DNA of 10,026 nucleotides, from the NCBI GenBank assembly GCA_027451785.1, contig DAIDIS010000118.1, forward strand, positions 1 through 10,026, read 5' to 3'. A model generated the notes under the pieces. The model did not search any database. It was not told the origin of the DNA and saw only the letters and a list, made by a program, of their open reading frames with translations. The translations under genes were made by a program, and so were the position numbers. Of the stretch, positions 1 through 6,458 are shown piece after piece (within the stretch, counting starts at the first letter, position 1; the number at the start of each line of letters is the position of its first letter). The stretch comes from Acidimicrobiales bacterium (GTDB lineage: Bacteria; Actinomycetota; Acidimicrobiia; Acidimicrobiales; JAKAVM01).

Positions 1-1466
1 CCGATCACGGTTGAGTATCCGTCCGGCAGATCGGCAATGAACTCGTCTGCCCCTGCGGCAATGGCGGCAGCCTTAATTTGATCGGGTGTCGCATCCGGTC
101 TCCCGAAGGCTATGTTGTCTGCAATCGACATCGAGAAGAGAAATGGCTCGTCTGCGACCACCCCAACTTGATACCTGAGCGAACCGAGCGTCACATCGGC
201 AATGTCCTGATCGTCAATCTTGATGACGCCGGAATCGAGATCGTAAAACCGGCAGAGGAGTTTAGCGATTGTGGACTTGCCTGAAGCGGTCCTCCCGACG
301 AGGGCAACGGTCTCGCCGGGTTCGACTGTCATTCCAAGTCCCGAAAGGACCGGTCTGCCGGGGTCACTGGGGTAGGCGAAAGTTGCATCGGAAATTTCGA
401 TGCGTCCAGTCGTGACCTCCAAGTCCTGTGCTCCAGCCTTTTCGACTACAGCTGGGGATTCATCGAGGATTTCATATATTCGCTCTGCCGAGGCCGAGGC
501 ACGCTGACCCATCATGATGAGCATCCCGAGCATCATGAACGGGGCCTGCAGCATCATGAGATAAACGTTGAAGGCGAGGATTGCGCCGAGACCTAGCTCA
601 TGGTGAATCACCAGGTACCCGCCAACCAGCAGGATTATCCCGAGCCCTGCCTGGGGAAGGTTTTGGACTGCTGGGGTCCAACGCGCCCTCAGATCGGCGT
701 CTTTGATATAGCTCCACCGGACTTTCCATGCAGCTTTTGCAAGTGAGTCGAGTTGGTTTTGCTCGGCGGCAAAGGACTTCACGACCCTTACGCCGTTGAC
801 GTTCTCGTCCACGATTGTGGCTACTTCGGCCAAGCGTGACTGAATCAGCCAAGACACCGGGAACATGGAGTTCCGCATTCTCGCCCCCGTCAGGTAAACG
901 AAGGGCATGGTCACCATTGCGACAAGTGCGAGGAGCCAGTTGATGTACATCATGATGACGAATGCGACTACGGCAATTCCGCACTGGACCAGGATGAATG
1001 GAGCGAATGTCAAGTAAAGCTGGACGGAACGGATGTCCGAGTTCGCCCTCGAGATCAGCTGACCGGTCTGGACCTGGTCGTAGAACCCGAAGTGGAGCCT
1101 GGTCAAGTGCTCGAAGATTATGTTTCTCAGGTCGAATTCGATCCGGTACGCGGTCTTGAGTAGGAGGAGCCTTGAGAAATAGCCGGTGAAACCACCAGCC
1201 AGGCCCAATATAACCACCCACTTCACGTAGAACGAAATGGGGACCGTGTGCTTCTCGATGGAATTGTTGATTGCCCAGTTCAACAGGTCGGGGATCATCA
1301 CCTGAAGTACTAGACCTGCAAACGAGAGGGTGAGTGCAATCGAAAACCCGATCTTGTGTGCTCTCAGGATCGGAGCAGCACGCCTCAACCATGACTTTGA
1401 GCGGTCGGGGTCAATTGAGCCCTTTGGAGGGTGGTATTCGGGCGCGGGGGCTTCAGGAACGTACAT
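1..1466 (-). CDS. ABC exporter, fused membrane and ATPase domains (partial, C-terminus beyond left edge)
   Basis: This is a half-size ABC exporter of the MsbA/ABCB type: an N-terminal membrane domain fused to an ATPase that drives export of an unknown substrate. I read 488 codons from ATG at 1464-1466. An in-frame TAG lies at 1491-1493, and an AGGTGG ribosome site sits 11 nt upstream of the ATG; a GTG at 1479-1481 is a weaker alternative. Residues about 40-330 are rich in hydrophobic helices, in keeping with six membrane spans. Walker A is GRTASGKST at residues 391-399. The Q-loop region reads VVADEPFLF, with Asp439 where Gln is usual. The LSGGQ signature, Walker B and H-loop would lie past the edge; family members are usually about 580-620 residues, so roughly 100 are missing. 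It is transcribed away from the PI/PIM genes. Many actinobacterial exporters of this kind come in adjacent pairs, and a partner may lie to the left. Substrate cannot be predicted. Confidence 0.93.
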   Translation of the reverse strand, partial: MYVPEAPAPEYHPPKGSIDPDRSKSWLRRAAPILRAHKIGFSIALTLSFAGLVLQVMIPDLLNWAINNSIEKHTVPISFYVKWVVILGLAGGFTGYFSRLLLLKTAYRIEFDLRNIIFEHLTRLHFGFYDQVQTGQLISRANSDIRSVQLYLTFAPFILVQCGIAVVAFVIMMYINWLLALVAMVTMPFVYLTGARMRNSMFPVSWLIQSRLAEVATIVDENVNGVRVVKSFAAEQNQLDSLAKAAWKVRWSYIKDADLRARWTPAVQNLPQAGLGIILLVGGYLVIHHELGLGAILAFNVYLMMLQAPFMMLGMLIMMGQRASASAERIYEILDESPAVVEKAGAQDLEVTTGRIEISDATFAYPSDPGRPVLSGLGMTVEPGETVALVGRTASGKSTIAKLLCRFYDLDSGVIKIDDQDIADVTLGSLRYQVGVVADEPFLFSMSIADNIAFGRPDATPDQIKAAAIAAGADEFIADLPDGYSTVI

Positions 1467-1471
1467 TTGGG

Positions 1472-1489
1472 CTTGTGCCACCTGACAAG
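1472..1489 (-). promoter_or_regulatory. Ribosome-binding site of the ABC exporter in a small hairpin loop
   Basis: On the minus strand the leader contains CTTGT, then the loop CAGGTGGC, then ACAAG. This is a perfect 5-bp stem with an 8-nt loop that displays the AGGTGG ribosome site 11 nt before the ATG at 1466. The ribosome site itself is well supported. The hairpin is short, and a regulatory role is only a possibility. Confidence 0.4.
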
Positions 1490-1526
1490 GCTATCCGCTG
1501 GGTGCCGGCTTACCTGAACGGATAGC
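1490..1526. repeat. 8-bp inverted repeat in the divergent intergenic region
   Basis: GCTATCCG at 1490-1497 is repeated as its exact reverse complement CGGATAGC at 1519-1526, with a 21-bp spacer. It lies just upstream of the exporter's ribosome site and between two divergent genes. It could be an operator for a dimeric regulator or a leader hairpin. No regulator gene lies beside it in the window, so function is unknown. Confidence 0.4.
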
Positions 1527-1551
1527 GGGTCGTGCATACTTCGGGACGTTA

Positions 1552-1579
1552 TTGGTAAACTTAAGTTCAAAGCTATGTT
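1552..1579 (+). promoter_or_regulatory. Putative sigma-70-type promoter for pgsA with palindromic spacer
   Basis: A -35-like TTGGTA (1552-1557) and a -10-like TATGTT (1574-1579) are separated by 16 bp. They would place a transcript start near 1586, about 20 nt before the pgsA ATG. The spacer holds a perfect 10-bp palindrome, AACTTAAGTT (1558-1567), a position where a bound repressor would block polymerase. The boxes match consensus only moderately, and no strong ribosome site follows. Confidence 0.35.
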
Positions 1580-1607
1580 CACCGTAGAAAGCGCTTCGCT
1601 CTAAGCC

Positions 1608-2519
1608 ATGTTCGATGGTCGGCTCCGCAATGGTGTAGACCGTTGCACCGCCCCGGTTGGGGAAGTACTCGGCAAGTCCGGGATTTCGCCCAATGCTCTT
1701 ACAGTCGGGGGGGTGGTATTCGCGGTTGCTGCGGGTGCCGAAATTGCAATGGGTCATCTCGGAATCGGCTTGGTTCTCCAGGTGCTTTGTGGTCTCCCTG
1801 ACCTTCTGGATGGTCCCTTGGCGAAGGCAACAGGAAAAATGTCGCCGCGGGGTGCCTATCTCGACTCGGTCTCGGACCGCATTTCCGACTCGGCGCTGCT
1901 GGTCGGAGTGGCATGGTACTTGAGCAACTCAAAGTCTCCTCATGATGCGTTTCTGGCGATCGGCGTATTGGCCATCTCGATGGTCATTTCGTATCAGCGA
2001 GCGAAGGCTGAGTCTTTGGGCGTTAGGGCCAAAGGCGGATTGATGGAGCGTGCGGAGAGGTTCCTGGCATTGCTATTCGGCGTGGCGTTCTCATCACTGC
2101 TTGTACCTGTGCTGTGGGTCATTCTCTTGCTTTCGTCCATCACCGCGATACAGCGATTTGCCAAAGTGTGGTCGGGCTTGTCCATTGACTCCACCGACAG
2201 GGAGGCCATGCCAACCAGCGTGAGAAATCGTGGCGACCTTCCGGCTACAAGCCGAGCGGAGTTGACGAAGGAAAATCATCTGGCACGATTCCGGCCTAGG
2301 CCGAGAGTGGAGTCCAGGTGGCGTGTGTGGCGTGAAGGGGCAGCCGCCAGGAGGGGCACCGAGCGGAATGAGCCTGTGGCTGTCTTTGCAACATGGCGTG
2401 CGCGCCATGGCGGTTTCTTTGCTGGTCGCCAAGCCAGACGGCGTGACGATTCATTGGCGGGGTCCAGGCGTGCGACTCCCGCTTACCGAAGACTGTCTTC
2501 GCGCCAGAAGAACCACTGA
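1608..2519 (+). CDS. pgsA: CDP-alcohol phosphatidyltransferase, likely phosphatidylinositol phosphate synthase
   Basis: This membrane enzyme probably transfers a phosphatidyl group from CDP-diacylglycerol to inositol phosphate, the first committed step of PI and PIM synthesis. The family motif spans residues 65-90: Asp65, Asp68-Gly69, Ala72, Gly82, Asp86 and Asp90 are all present with canonical spacing, and the four Asp residues bind the metals. The Arg that normally follows the Ala is Lys73. A second conserved block, SYQRAKAES (128-136) followed by GGLMERAER (143-151), fits actinobacterial PI-phosphate synthases. About six hydrophobic segments lie before residue 190. Beyond about residue 200 a soluble, Arg-rich tail of roughly 100 residues makes the protein longer (303 aa) than the usual 200-240. 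The start MFDGRLRNGVDR matches the family's usual N-terminus. The gene lies 16 bp upstream of a PatA-type acyltransferase, which supports the PI role over phosphatidylglycerol phosphate synthesis. Confidence 0.9.
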   Translation: MFDGRLRNGVDRCTAPVGEVLGKSGISPNALTVGGVVFAVAAGAEIAMGHLGIGLVLQVLCGLPDLLDGPLAKATGKMSPRGAYLDSVSDRISDSALLVGVAWYLSNSKSPHDAFLAIGVLAISMVISYQRAKAESLGVRAKGGLMERAERFLALLFGVAFSSLLVPVLWVILLLSSITAIQRFAKVWSGLSIDSTDREAMPTSVRNRGDLPATSRAELTKENHLARFRPRPRVESRWRVWREGAAARRGTERNEPVAVFATWRARHGGFFAGRQARRRDDSLAGSRRATPAYRRLSSRQKNH

Positions 2520-2535
2520 CTGAGACTTCGGGCGA

Positions 2536-3408
2536 TTGAAGCCAAGCAGCTCGGTAGCTCTTTACCGCTTGGGGTCCAAGTTCGCGTCAGCGTTGCCCTA
2601 CAGGCTAGTACTGGAAGCCGGGGCGGTCGGAGGTATTGCCAGTTGGGCTCTGTCGAGACAAAAGCGCCTCGTGGTCAGATCAAATCTCCGGAGGGTTCTC
2701 GGCGGAGAGGTTTCGGTTGCAGACCTTGAGCGAACGGTAATCGGGGCATTTGCAGGCTATGGGCGATACTGGGCGGATTCCCTAAGGATCGGGTCTGTAA
2801 CGCGCGCTCAACTGGAGACTTATTTCAGTGAAAAGGGAATGGAGCACCTTGTTTCTGCAATGGCGGAAGGTCGGGGTGTAATTATGGTCTTGCCTCACCT
2901 TGGCGGCTGGGAGTTCGGCGGAGCTTGGTTGGCTCAGCAGGGATTTCCGATGACGGTGGTCGCAGAGCAACTTGAGCCCAAGGAACTATTCGATTGGTTC
3001 CGTGAACTGCGTGAAGGAATTGGGATAAAGGTGGTTCCCCTTGGCCTGGCTGCGGGAGCAGCTGTATTGCGAACGCTGAGGAAAGGTGGCTTAGTCGGCT
3101 TGTTGGCCGACCGCGATGTGCTCGGGTCGGGTACAGAGGTGGAACTATTCGGAGCAAAGACGACACTGCCGTCAGGAGCTGCAACCCTGGCCTTAAAAAC
3201 CGGAGCGGCCCTGTTGCCCGCAGCGGTCTATCTCAATTCGAACGGTACCCATGTTGGGGTTATCCGGCCACCTGTATCCTTCGAAAAGTCTGGCGACTTA
3301 AAGGCAGATTCTGAAGCATTAACGCAGATTCTGGCCGGGGAGCTGGAGGCCCTCATAAGGAAAGATCCGAGCCAGTGGCATATGTTTCAGCCCGGGTGGC
3401 CCTCCTGA
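2536..3408 (+). CDS. patA: Phosphatidylinositol mannoside acyltransferase (LpxL/HtrB-like), PatA type
   Basis: This is a membrane-associated acyltransferase of the lysophospholipid/LpxL family. In actinobacteria with PIMs, PatA transfers a fatty acyl group from acyl-CoA to the mannose added by PimA, on the inner leaflet. The catalytic HX4(D/E) motif is visible as LPHLGGWEFGG, with His121 and Glu126. A second conserved stretch, ADRD (191-194) followed by acidic residues at 201 and 203, matches the region that holds the other acidic catalytic residue in mycobacterial PatA. The N-terminal 20-40 residues are mildly hydrophobic, as expected for membrane attachment. Length is 290 aa, close to the usual 300. 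The start is TTG: an in-frame TGA lies at 2521-2523 and no better codon occurs between. Only 16 bp separate it from the pgsA stop, so co-transcription is likely. Function rests on motif plus the pgsA-pimA context. Confidence 0.9.
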   Translation: MKPSSSVALYRLGSKFASALPYRLVLEAGAVGGIASWALSRQKRLVVRSNLRRVLGGEVSVADLERTVIGAFAGYGRYWADSLRIGSVTRAQLETYFSEKGMEHLVSAMAEGRGVIMVLPHLGGWEFGGAWLAQQGFPMTVVAEQLEPKELFDWFRELREGIGIKVVPLGLAAGAAVLRTLRKGGLVGLLADRDVLGSGTEVELFGAKTTLPSGAATLALKTGAALLPAAVYLNSNGTHVGVIRPPVSFEKSGDLKADSEALTQILAGELEALIRKDPSQWHMFQPGWPS

Positions 3409-3424
3409 TTCGGAGCGGGGGGAA

Positions 3425-3440
3425 CTCATTCGCCAATGAG
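3425..3440 (+). other. Perfect 6-bp hairpin downstream of patA
   Basis: CTCATT, the loop CGCC, then AATGAG form a perfect hairpin 17 nt after the patA stop. There is no following T-run, so it is not a convincing intrinsic terminator. It could slow decay or translation within the transcript. Its 3' arm includes the ATG of a possible 37-codon reading frame (3436-3549). Confidence 0.35.
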
Positions 3441-3549
3441 CCACAGCAGGTTCACTAAGCGAAGTGAGGATGACGGTACTAAATTTGACTGCGCGCTGGC
3501 TGTGAGGTCGGGCGCTGGGACGGGGAGAGTCGTGGAGATACGCCAGTGA
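3436..3549 (+). CDS. Possible 37-residue small ORF between patA and the binding-protein gene
   Basis: An ATG at 3436 opens 37 codons (beginning MSHSRFTKRSEDD, ending VVEIRQ) that stop with TGA at 3547-3549. The stop overlaps the GTG start of the next gene as GTGA, the classic 4-nt arrangement for translational coupling. It fills almost the whole 137-bp gap. A G-rich run (GGGGGA) lies 12 nt before the ATG, too far to be a strong ribosome site. The peptide is hydrophilic, has no signal sequence and resembles no family I know. The next gene has its own GGAG site, so coupling is not required. This may be a chance frame. Confidence 0.2.
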   Translation: MSHSRFTKRSEDDGTKFDCALAVRSGAGTGRVVEIRQ

Positions 3550-5252
3550 AAGACCTTGATATAACTTACGGTAGGCAGCTTGATCGTAGAGCGTTTTTCT
3601 CAAAAGCTGGAAAGGCGACTGCCGGCATTGCAACCCTGGCGACCGCCGGTACATTGCTGGAGGCTTGTGGCGGGTCGACCGGGGGCGGGTCCTCGTCGTA
3701 TCCTCGTAACCTGAACGGGATAGCCACGTCTGCTCCCGTTCGTGGCGGGAAGCTCACTGTCGCGACGATGAGCGAGATTGACTCCTTCGACCCAACCAAT
3801 GCGGACTGGGACACCACCGGATACCTCTATGGCGAGACGGTCTACGATCCTTTGGCGGCATACACGCCGGACGGTATTGCCCGGCCGTATCTGGCCCAGT
3901 CAATAACGCCATCTCCTGACTATTCAGTATGGACAATTGCTCTTCGGCCAAACATCGTATTCCACGACAATTCGCCCTTGGACGCAAATGTGGTTTACGC
4001 AAATCTCTCGGCGCAGCTTAATTCGGGTCTGTCGGCCAAGTCACTCACGGCAGTCGAGAAGATCACGATCGTCGACCCACTTACAGTTCAGCTCACCATG
4101 AGCTCCCCATGGGTAGTGTTTCCAAATTACCTAACCGATCAGATCGGATATATCGCCGCCCTGGCCGTGTTGAGGCAATCTCAGTCCAACTCACAAGGAA
4201 CGGTCAGGCCAATTGGCACAGGACCGTTCATCTATAAGGAGTGGGTCCAAAACGACCATTTCACCGCAATTCGGAACCCTCACTACTGGCGTCCTGGGCT
4301 TCCTTATTTTGACTCGATTGAATTTCGACCGATTGTGAACCCTTCCTCGATGCAAGCGACACTGCTCTCGGGTGGGGTTGACGTCATAACGACGACTGAC
4401 CACGCAACGATCGCCGCATTGAGGGCGAATAGCGATTTCATCACCGTCGATAACGAGAAGTCGACGGTTGGTCAGCCTGATACCAATTTCATCGTTTTGA
4501 ACCTCGACCAGGAGCCGCTGAACGACTTAAGGGTGAGGCAAGCATTGGCCAAGTCTCTGGATCGGCAAAAGGTTGTGGATACCGTTTTGTCCGGCATCGG
4601 AGAGCTTGCCGACGGGCCGTTTGTCAAGGGATCGAAATTCTATGCGCCGTCCGGCTATCCCGAGTTGGACCTTCCTGGAGCAAAGGCATTGATCGCACAG
4701 TACAAGGCGCAGACCGGGAAAGGCGTCTCATTCACCCTTGGGGCTCCAAGCGGAGACTCGACCTACACCGATGCCATAACGTTGGTGCAGGGAATGTGGC
4801 GAGCAATTGGGGCCGATGTGTCGATCACCCAGACAGAGCAGACCACCTACCTCGCTCACGCCGTCCTCGGTGAATACGATGCCGACGCACTTCAGCTCTT
4901 TTCGTGCATGGATCCGGACGAGAACTACCTGTGGTGGACCACCCAGAACGTTCTACCGGTTGGGCAGGTCTCGCTGAACATGGCTCGCAATAGTGATCAG
5001 TTGATCCAGTTCCTCCTCGACATCGGGAGGCAAAAGACCGACGACACCGAGCGAGTTCAAGCCTACCAAGGTATAGCGAAGCAGCTTGCGAAAGACCTTC
5101 CCTACATGTGGATAAACCGTTCTGTTGCCGCTGTTGTCGCACGTCCGTGGGTTACGAATTTTAACGCGACGACGTTTCCTGACGGTTCTCCCGGCCAGGG
5201 AGTCTCGGGAGGTACTTTCAGGTTCTCAACCACGTGGGCGTCGCCTCATTGA
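3546..5252 (+). CDS. Tat-type lipoprotein solute-binding protein, oligopeptide/nickel family (SBP_bac_5)
   Basis: This is an extracellular binding lipoprotein of the OppA/DppA/NikA class, which normally delivers peptides, sugars, metals or other small solutes to an ABC importer. A twin-arginine motif (DRRAFFSK, residues 13-20) leads into a weakly hydrophobic segment and a lipobox, LLEAC, with Cys41 as the lipidated residue. A Gly/Ser linker follows. The mature domain begins near GGKLTVAT (about residue 67) and carries family features: a Val-Tyr-Asp-Pro-Leu segment, GTGPFIYKEW (about 220), NPHYWRPG (about 240) and the LNDLRVRQALAKSLDR block (about 325-340). Length (568 aa) is normal. The GTG start has a GGAG ribosome site 8 nt upstream. 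No permease or ATPase gene is adjacent, and it sits between two PIM synthesis genes, overlapping the pimA start by 3 nt. The ligand is unknown; it may serve a distant importer or have been recruited to an envelope role. Confidence 0.93.
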   Translation: MKDLDITYGRQLDRRAFFSKAGKATAGIATLATAGTLLEACGGSTGGGSSSYPRNLNGIATSAPVRGGKLTVATMSEIDSFDPTNADWDTTGYLYGETVYDPLAAYTPDGIARPYLAQSITPSPDYSVWTIALRPNIVFHDNSPLDANVVYANLSAQLNSGLSAKSLTAVEKITIVDPLTVQLTMSSPWVVFPNYLTDQIGYIAALAVLRQSQSNSQGTVRPIGTGPFIYKEWVQNDHFTAIRNPHYWRPGLPYFDSIEFRPIVNPSSMQATLLSGGVDVITTTDHATIAALRANSDFITVDNEKSTVGQPDTNFIVLNLDQEPLNDLRVRQALAKSLDRQKVVDTVLSGIGELADGPFVKGSKFYAPSGYPELDLPGAKALIAQYKAQTGKGVSFTLGAPSGDSTYTDAITLVQGMWRAIGADVSITQTEQTTYLAHAVLGEYDADALQLFSCMDPDENYLWWTTQNVLPVGQVSLNMARNSDQLIQFLLDIGRQKTDDTERVQAYQGIAKQLAKDLPYMWINRSVAAVVARPWVTNFNATTFPDGSPGQGVSGGTFRFSTTWASPH

Positions 5253-6385
5253 GAATCGTCCAGGTATGCCCATATAACTTCGACGTCCCAGGCGGTGTGC
5301 AAGGACAAGTCGTGCTGATTGCCAATGCACTTTGCCGGAGGGGCCACGATGTAACTGTTGTGGGACCCACTCAACAGCCCGAGATCGCACAGCAGCTTAT
5401 GGTCGAAGGTGTGTCACTAGTGGCTTTGCCAAAGGTGTTGGAAATCCCATCGAATGGTTCGATAGCACCCATATCGCCTTTCTTCACTTCTGCGATCAAG
5501 ACTTTAAGAACACTGTCCGCGAAGACGGCTGACATCGCTCACGTCCATGAGCCTTTGGTTCCGGGTCCGAGCTTGGCGGCATTGATGGGCTCAAGGCCTC
5601 CCGTAATTGGGACATTTCACATGGCTGGCAGCTCTGCCCTCTATGCCTTGCTGGGGCCATTGCTCTGTCGCATTACAAGCAGGTTGGGTCGAGCGGTGGC
5701 GGTCTCGGACCTTGCGGCCGATGTAGCAAGTGCCGTTTGTGCTGCACCACCTCGCGTTCTTTTCAACGGCGTTGATACAAGGCGATTCGGAGAAGTAGCA
5801 AACGATAGGGGTAGGGATGCGGCGCGAAATGGTGCATTCAACGTGTTGTTTGTTGGAAGGCATGAGGAGAGGAAGGGAATCCGCTTACTCCTTGAAGCAG
5901 CTGCAGCCATTGAAGCGGATCGCGAATCGGCGAACGCCGGTAAGCGGTTTTCATTTTCGATTGCCGGTCAGGGACCTTTGACTTCGCCACTCATGTATCG
6001 CTATAGGTCATTGGCGGGCGTCAAGTGGCTGGGGAGCATATCCGGTGAGCGGCTGCTGGATGAGCTGAGATCTGCTGACGCAATCTGTGTTCCGTCGACC
6101 GGAGGGGAGTCCTTCGGAGTCGTGCTGATTGAGGCGATGGCCGCGGGTGTCCCGGTGTTGGCCAGCGATATTCCCGCTTACCGGAAGGTCGCGGGTGAGT
6201 CAGTTGCCTACTTCAAGAGCGGTTCGGCGGAATCCCTGGCGTCGGCACTACGGGGACTCGCTAAGAATCCCGAAATTTTAACCGAAAAGGTACGATCCGG
6301 GATCAAAGTAGCAGAAGGCTTCTCGATTGATCGCCTTGTCGACGAGTATGAGGCCTTGTACGAAGAGGCCTTGGAAGCGAAGTGA
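5249..6385 (+). CDS. pimA: Phosphatidylinositol alpha-mannosyltransferase, GT4 family
   Basis: PimA transfers the first mannose from GDP-mannose to position 2 of the inositol of PI on the cytosolic face of the membrane, starting PIM synthesis. I take the TTG at 5249-5251 as the start. It gives MRIVQVCPYNFDVPGGVQ, aligning residue for residue with mycobacterial PimA (including Tyr9 and Gly16), and a 378-residue product, the family's length. A GTG at 5234 would add five residues without similarity. Visible features are the GGVQ donor-acceptor loop (15-18), GTFH with His124, the FNGVD segment (172-176), FVGRHEERKG with Arg204 and Lys209 for the donor phosphates, and the EX7E motif (GGESFGVVLIEAMAAG, Glu287 and Glu295). 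The TTG start overlaps the stop of the binding-protein gene as TTGA, so the two are probably translationally coupled. Specificity for PI is inferred from similarity and the pgsA-patA context. Confidence 0.93.
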   Translation: MRIVQVCPYNFDVPGGVQGQVVLIANALCRRGHDVTVVGPTQQPEIAQQLMVEGVSLVALPKVLEIPSNGSIAPISPFFTSAIKTLRTLSAKTADIAHVHEPLVPGPSLAALMGSRPPVIGTFHMAGSSALYALLGPLLCRITSRLGRAVAVSDLAADVASAVCAAPPRVLFNGVDTRRFGEVANDRGRDAARNGAFNVLFVGRHEERKGIRLLLEAAAAIEADRESANAGKRFSFSIAGQGPLTSPLMYRYRSLAGVKWLGSISGERLLDELRSADAICVPSTGGESFGVVLIEAMAAGVPVLASDIPAYRKVAGESVAYFKSGSAESLASALRGLAKNPEILTEKVRSGIKVAEGFSIDRLVDEYEALYEEALEAK

Positions 6386-6443
6386 CGCGATGCCGAAAAT
6401 GGTTCTCTCTATCCGCAGTCAGCTTCGCCGGCGCAACCGGGCG

Positions 6444-6449
6444 TAGAAT
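6444..6449 (+). promoter_or_regulatory. -10-like element, probable leaderless promoter of the M48-like gene
   Basis: TAGAAT lies 9 nt before the ATG at 6459, so a transcript would begin at or within a few bases of the start codon. No good ribosome site is present, and no -35 box is convincing. The TAG is also an in-frame stop, which rules out a longer coding start. Confidence 0.45.
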
Positions 6450-6458
6450 GTTGGCGAG

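Noticed and set aside
598..1392. A long minus-strand open frame of 264 codons in another frame of the ABC exporter
   Set aside because: Its translation is rich in Arg, Pro, His and Cys without family motifs, and the overlapping frame encodes a clear ABC exporter with Walker A.
1429..1722. Direct repeat GGGTGGTATTCG at 1429-1440 and 1711-1722
   Set aside because: A few 12-base repeats are expected by chance in 10 kb, and each copy is explained by coding sequence on opposite strands.
2323..2523. A 66-codon plus-strand frame overlapping the end of pgsA, raising a possible frameshift
   Set aside because: The pgsA frame stays open through the region with an Arg-rich tail of the kind I expect for this group, and the other frame has no recognisable motif. 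The tail is flagged as a finding instead.
3485..3515. TTGACT at 3485-3490 as a -35 box for the binding-protein gene
   Set aside because: No -10-like hexamer lies 16-19 bp downstream; the region there is GC-rich (TCGGGC).
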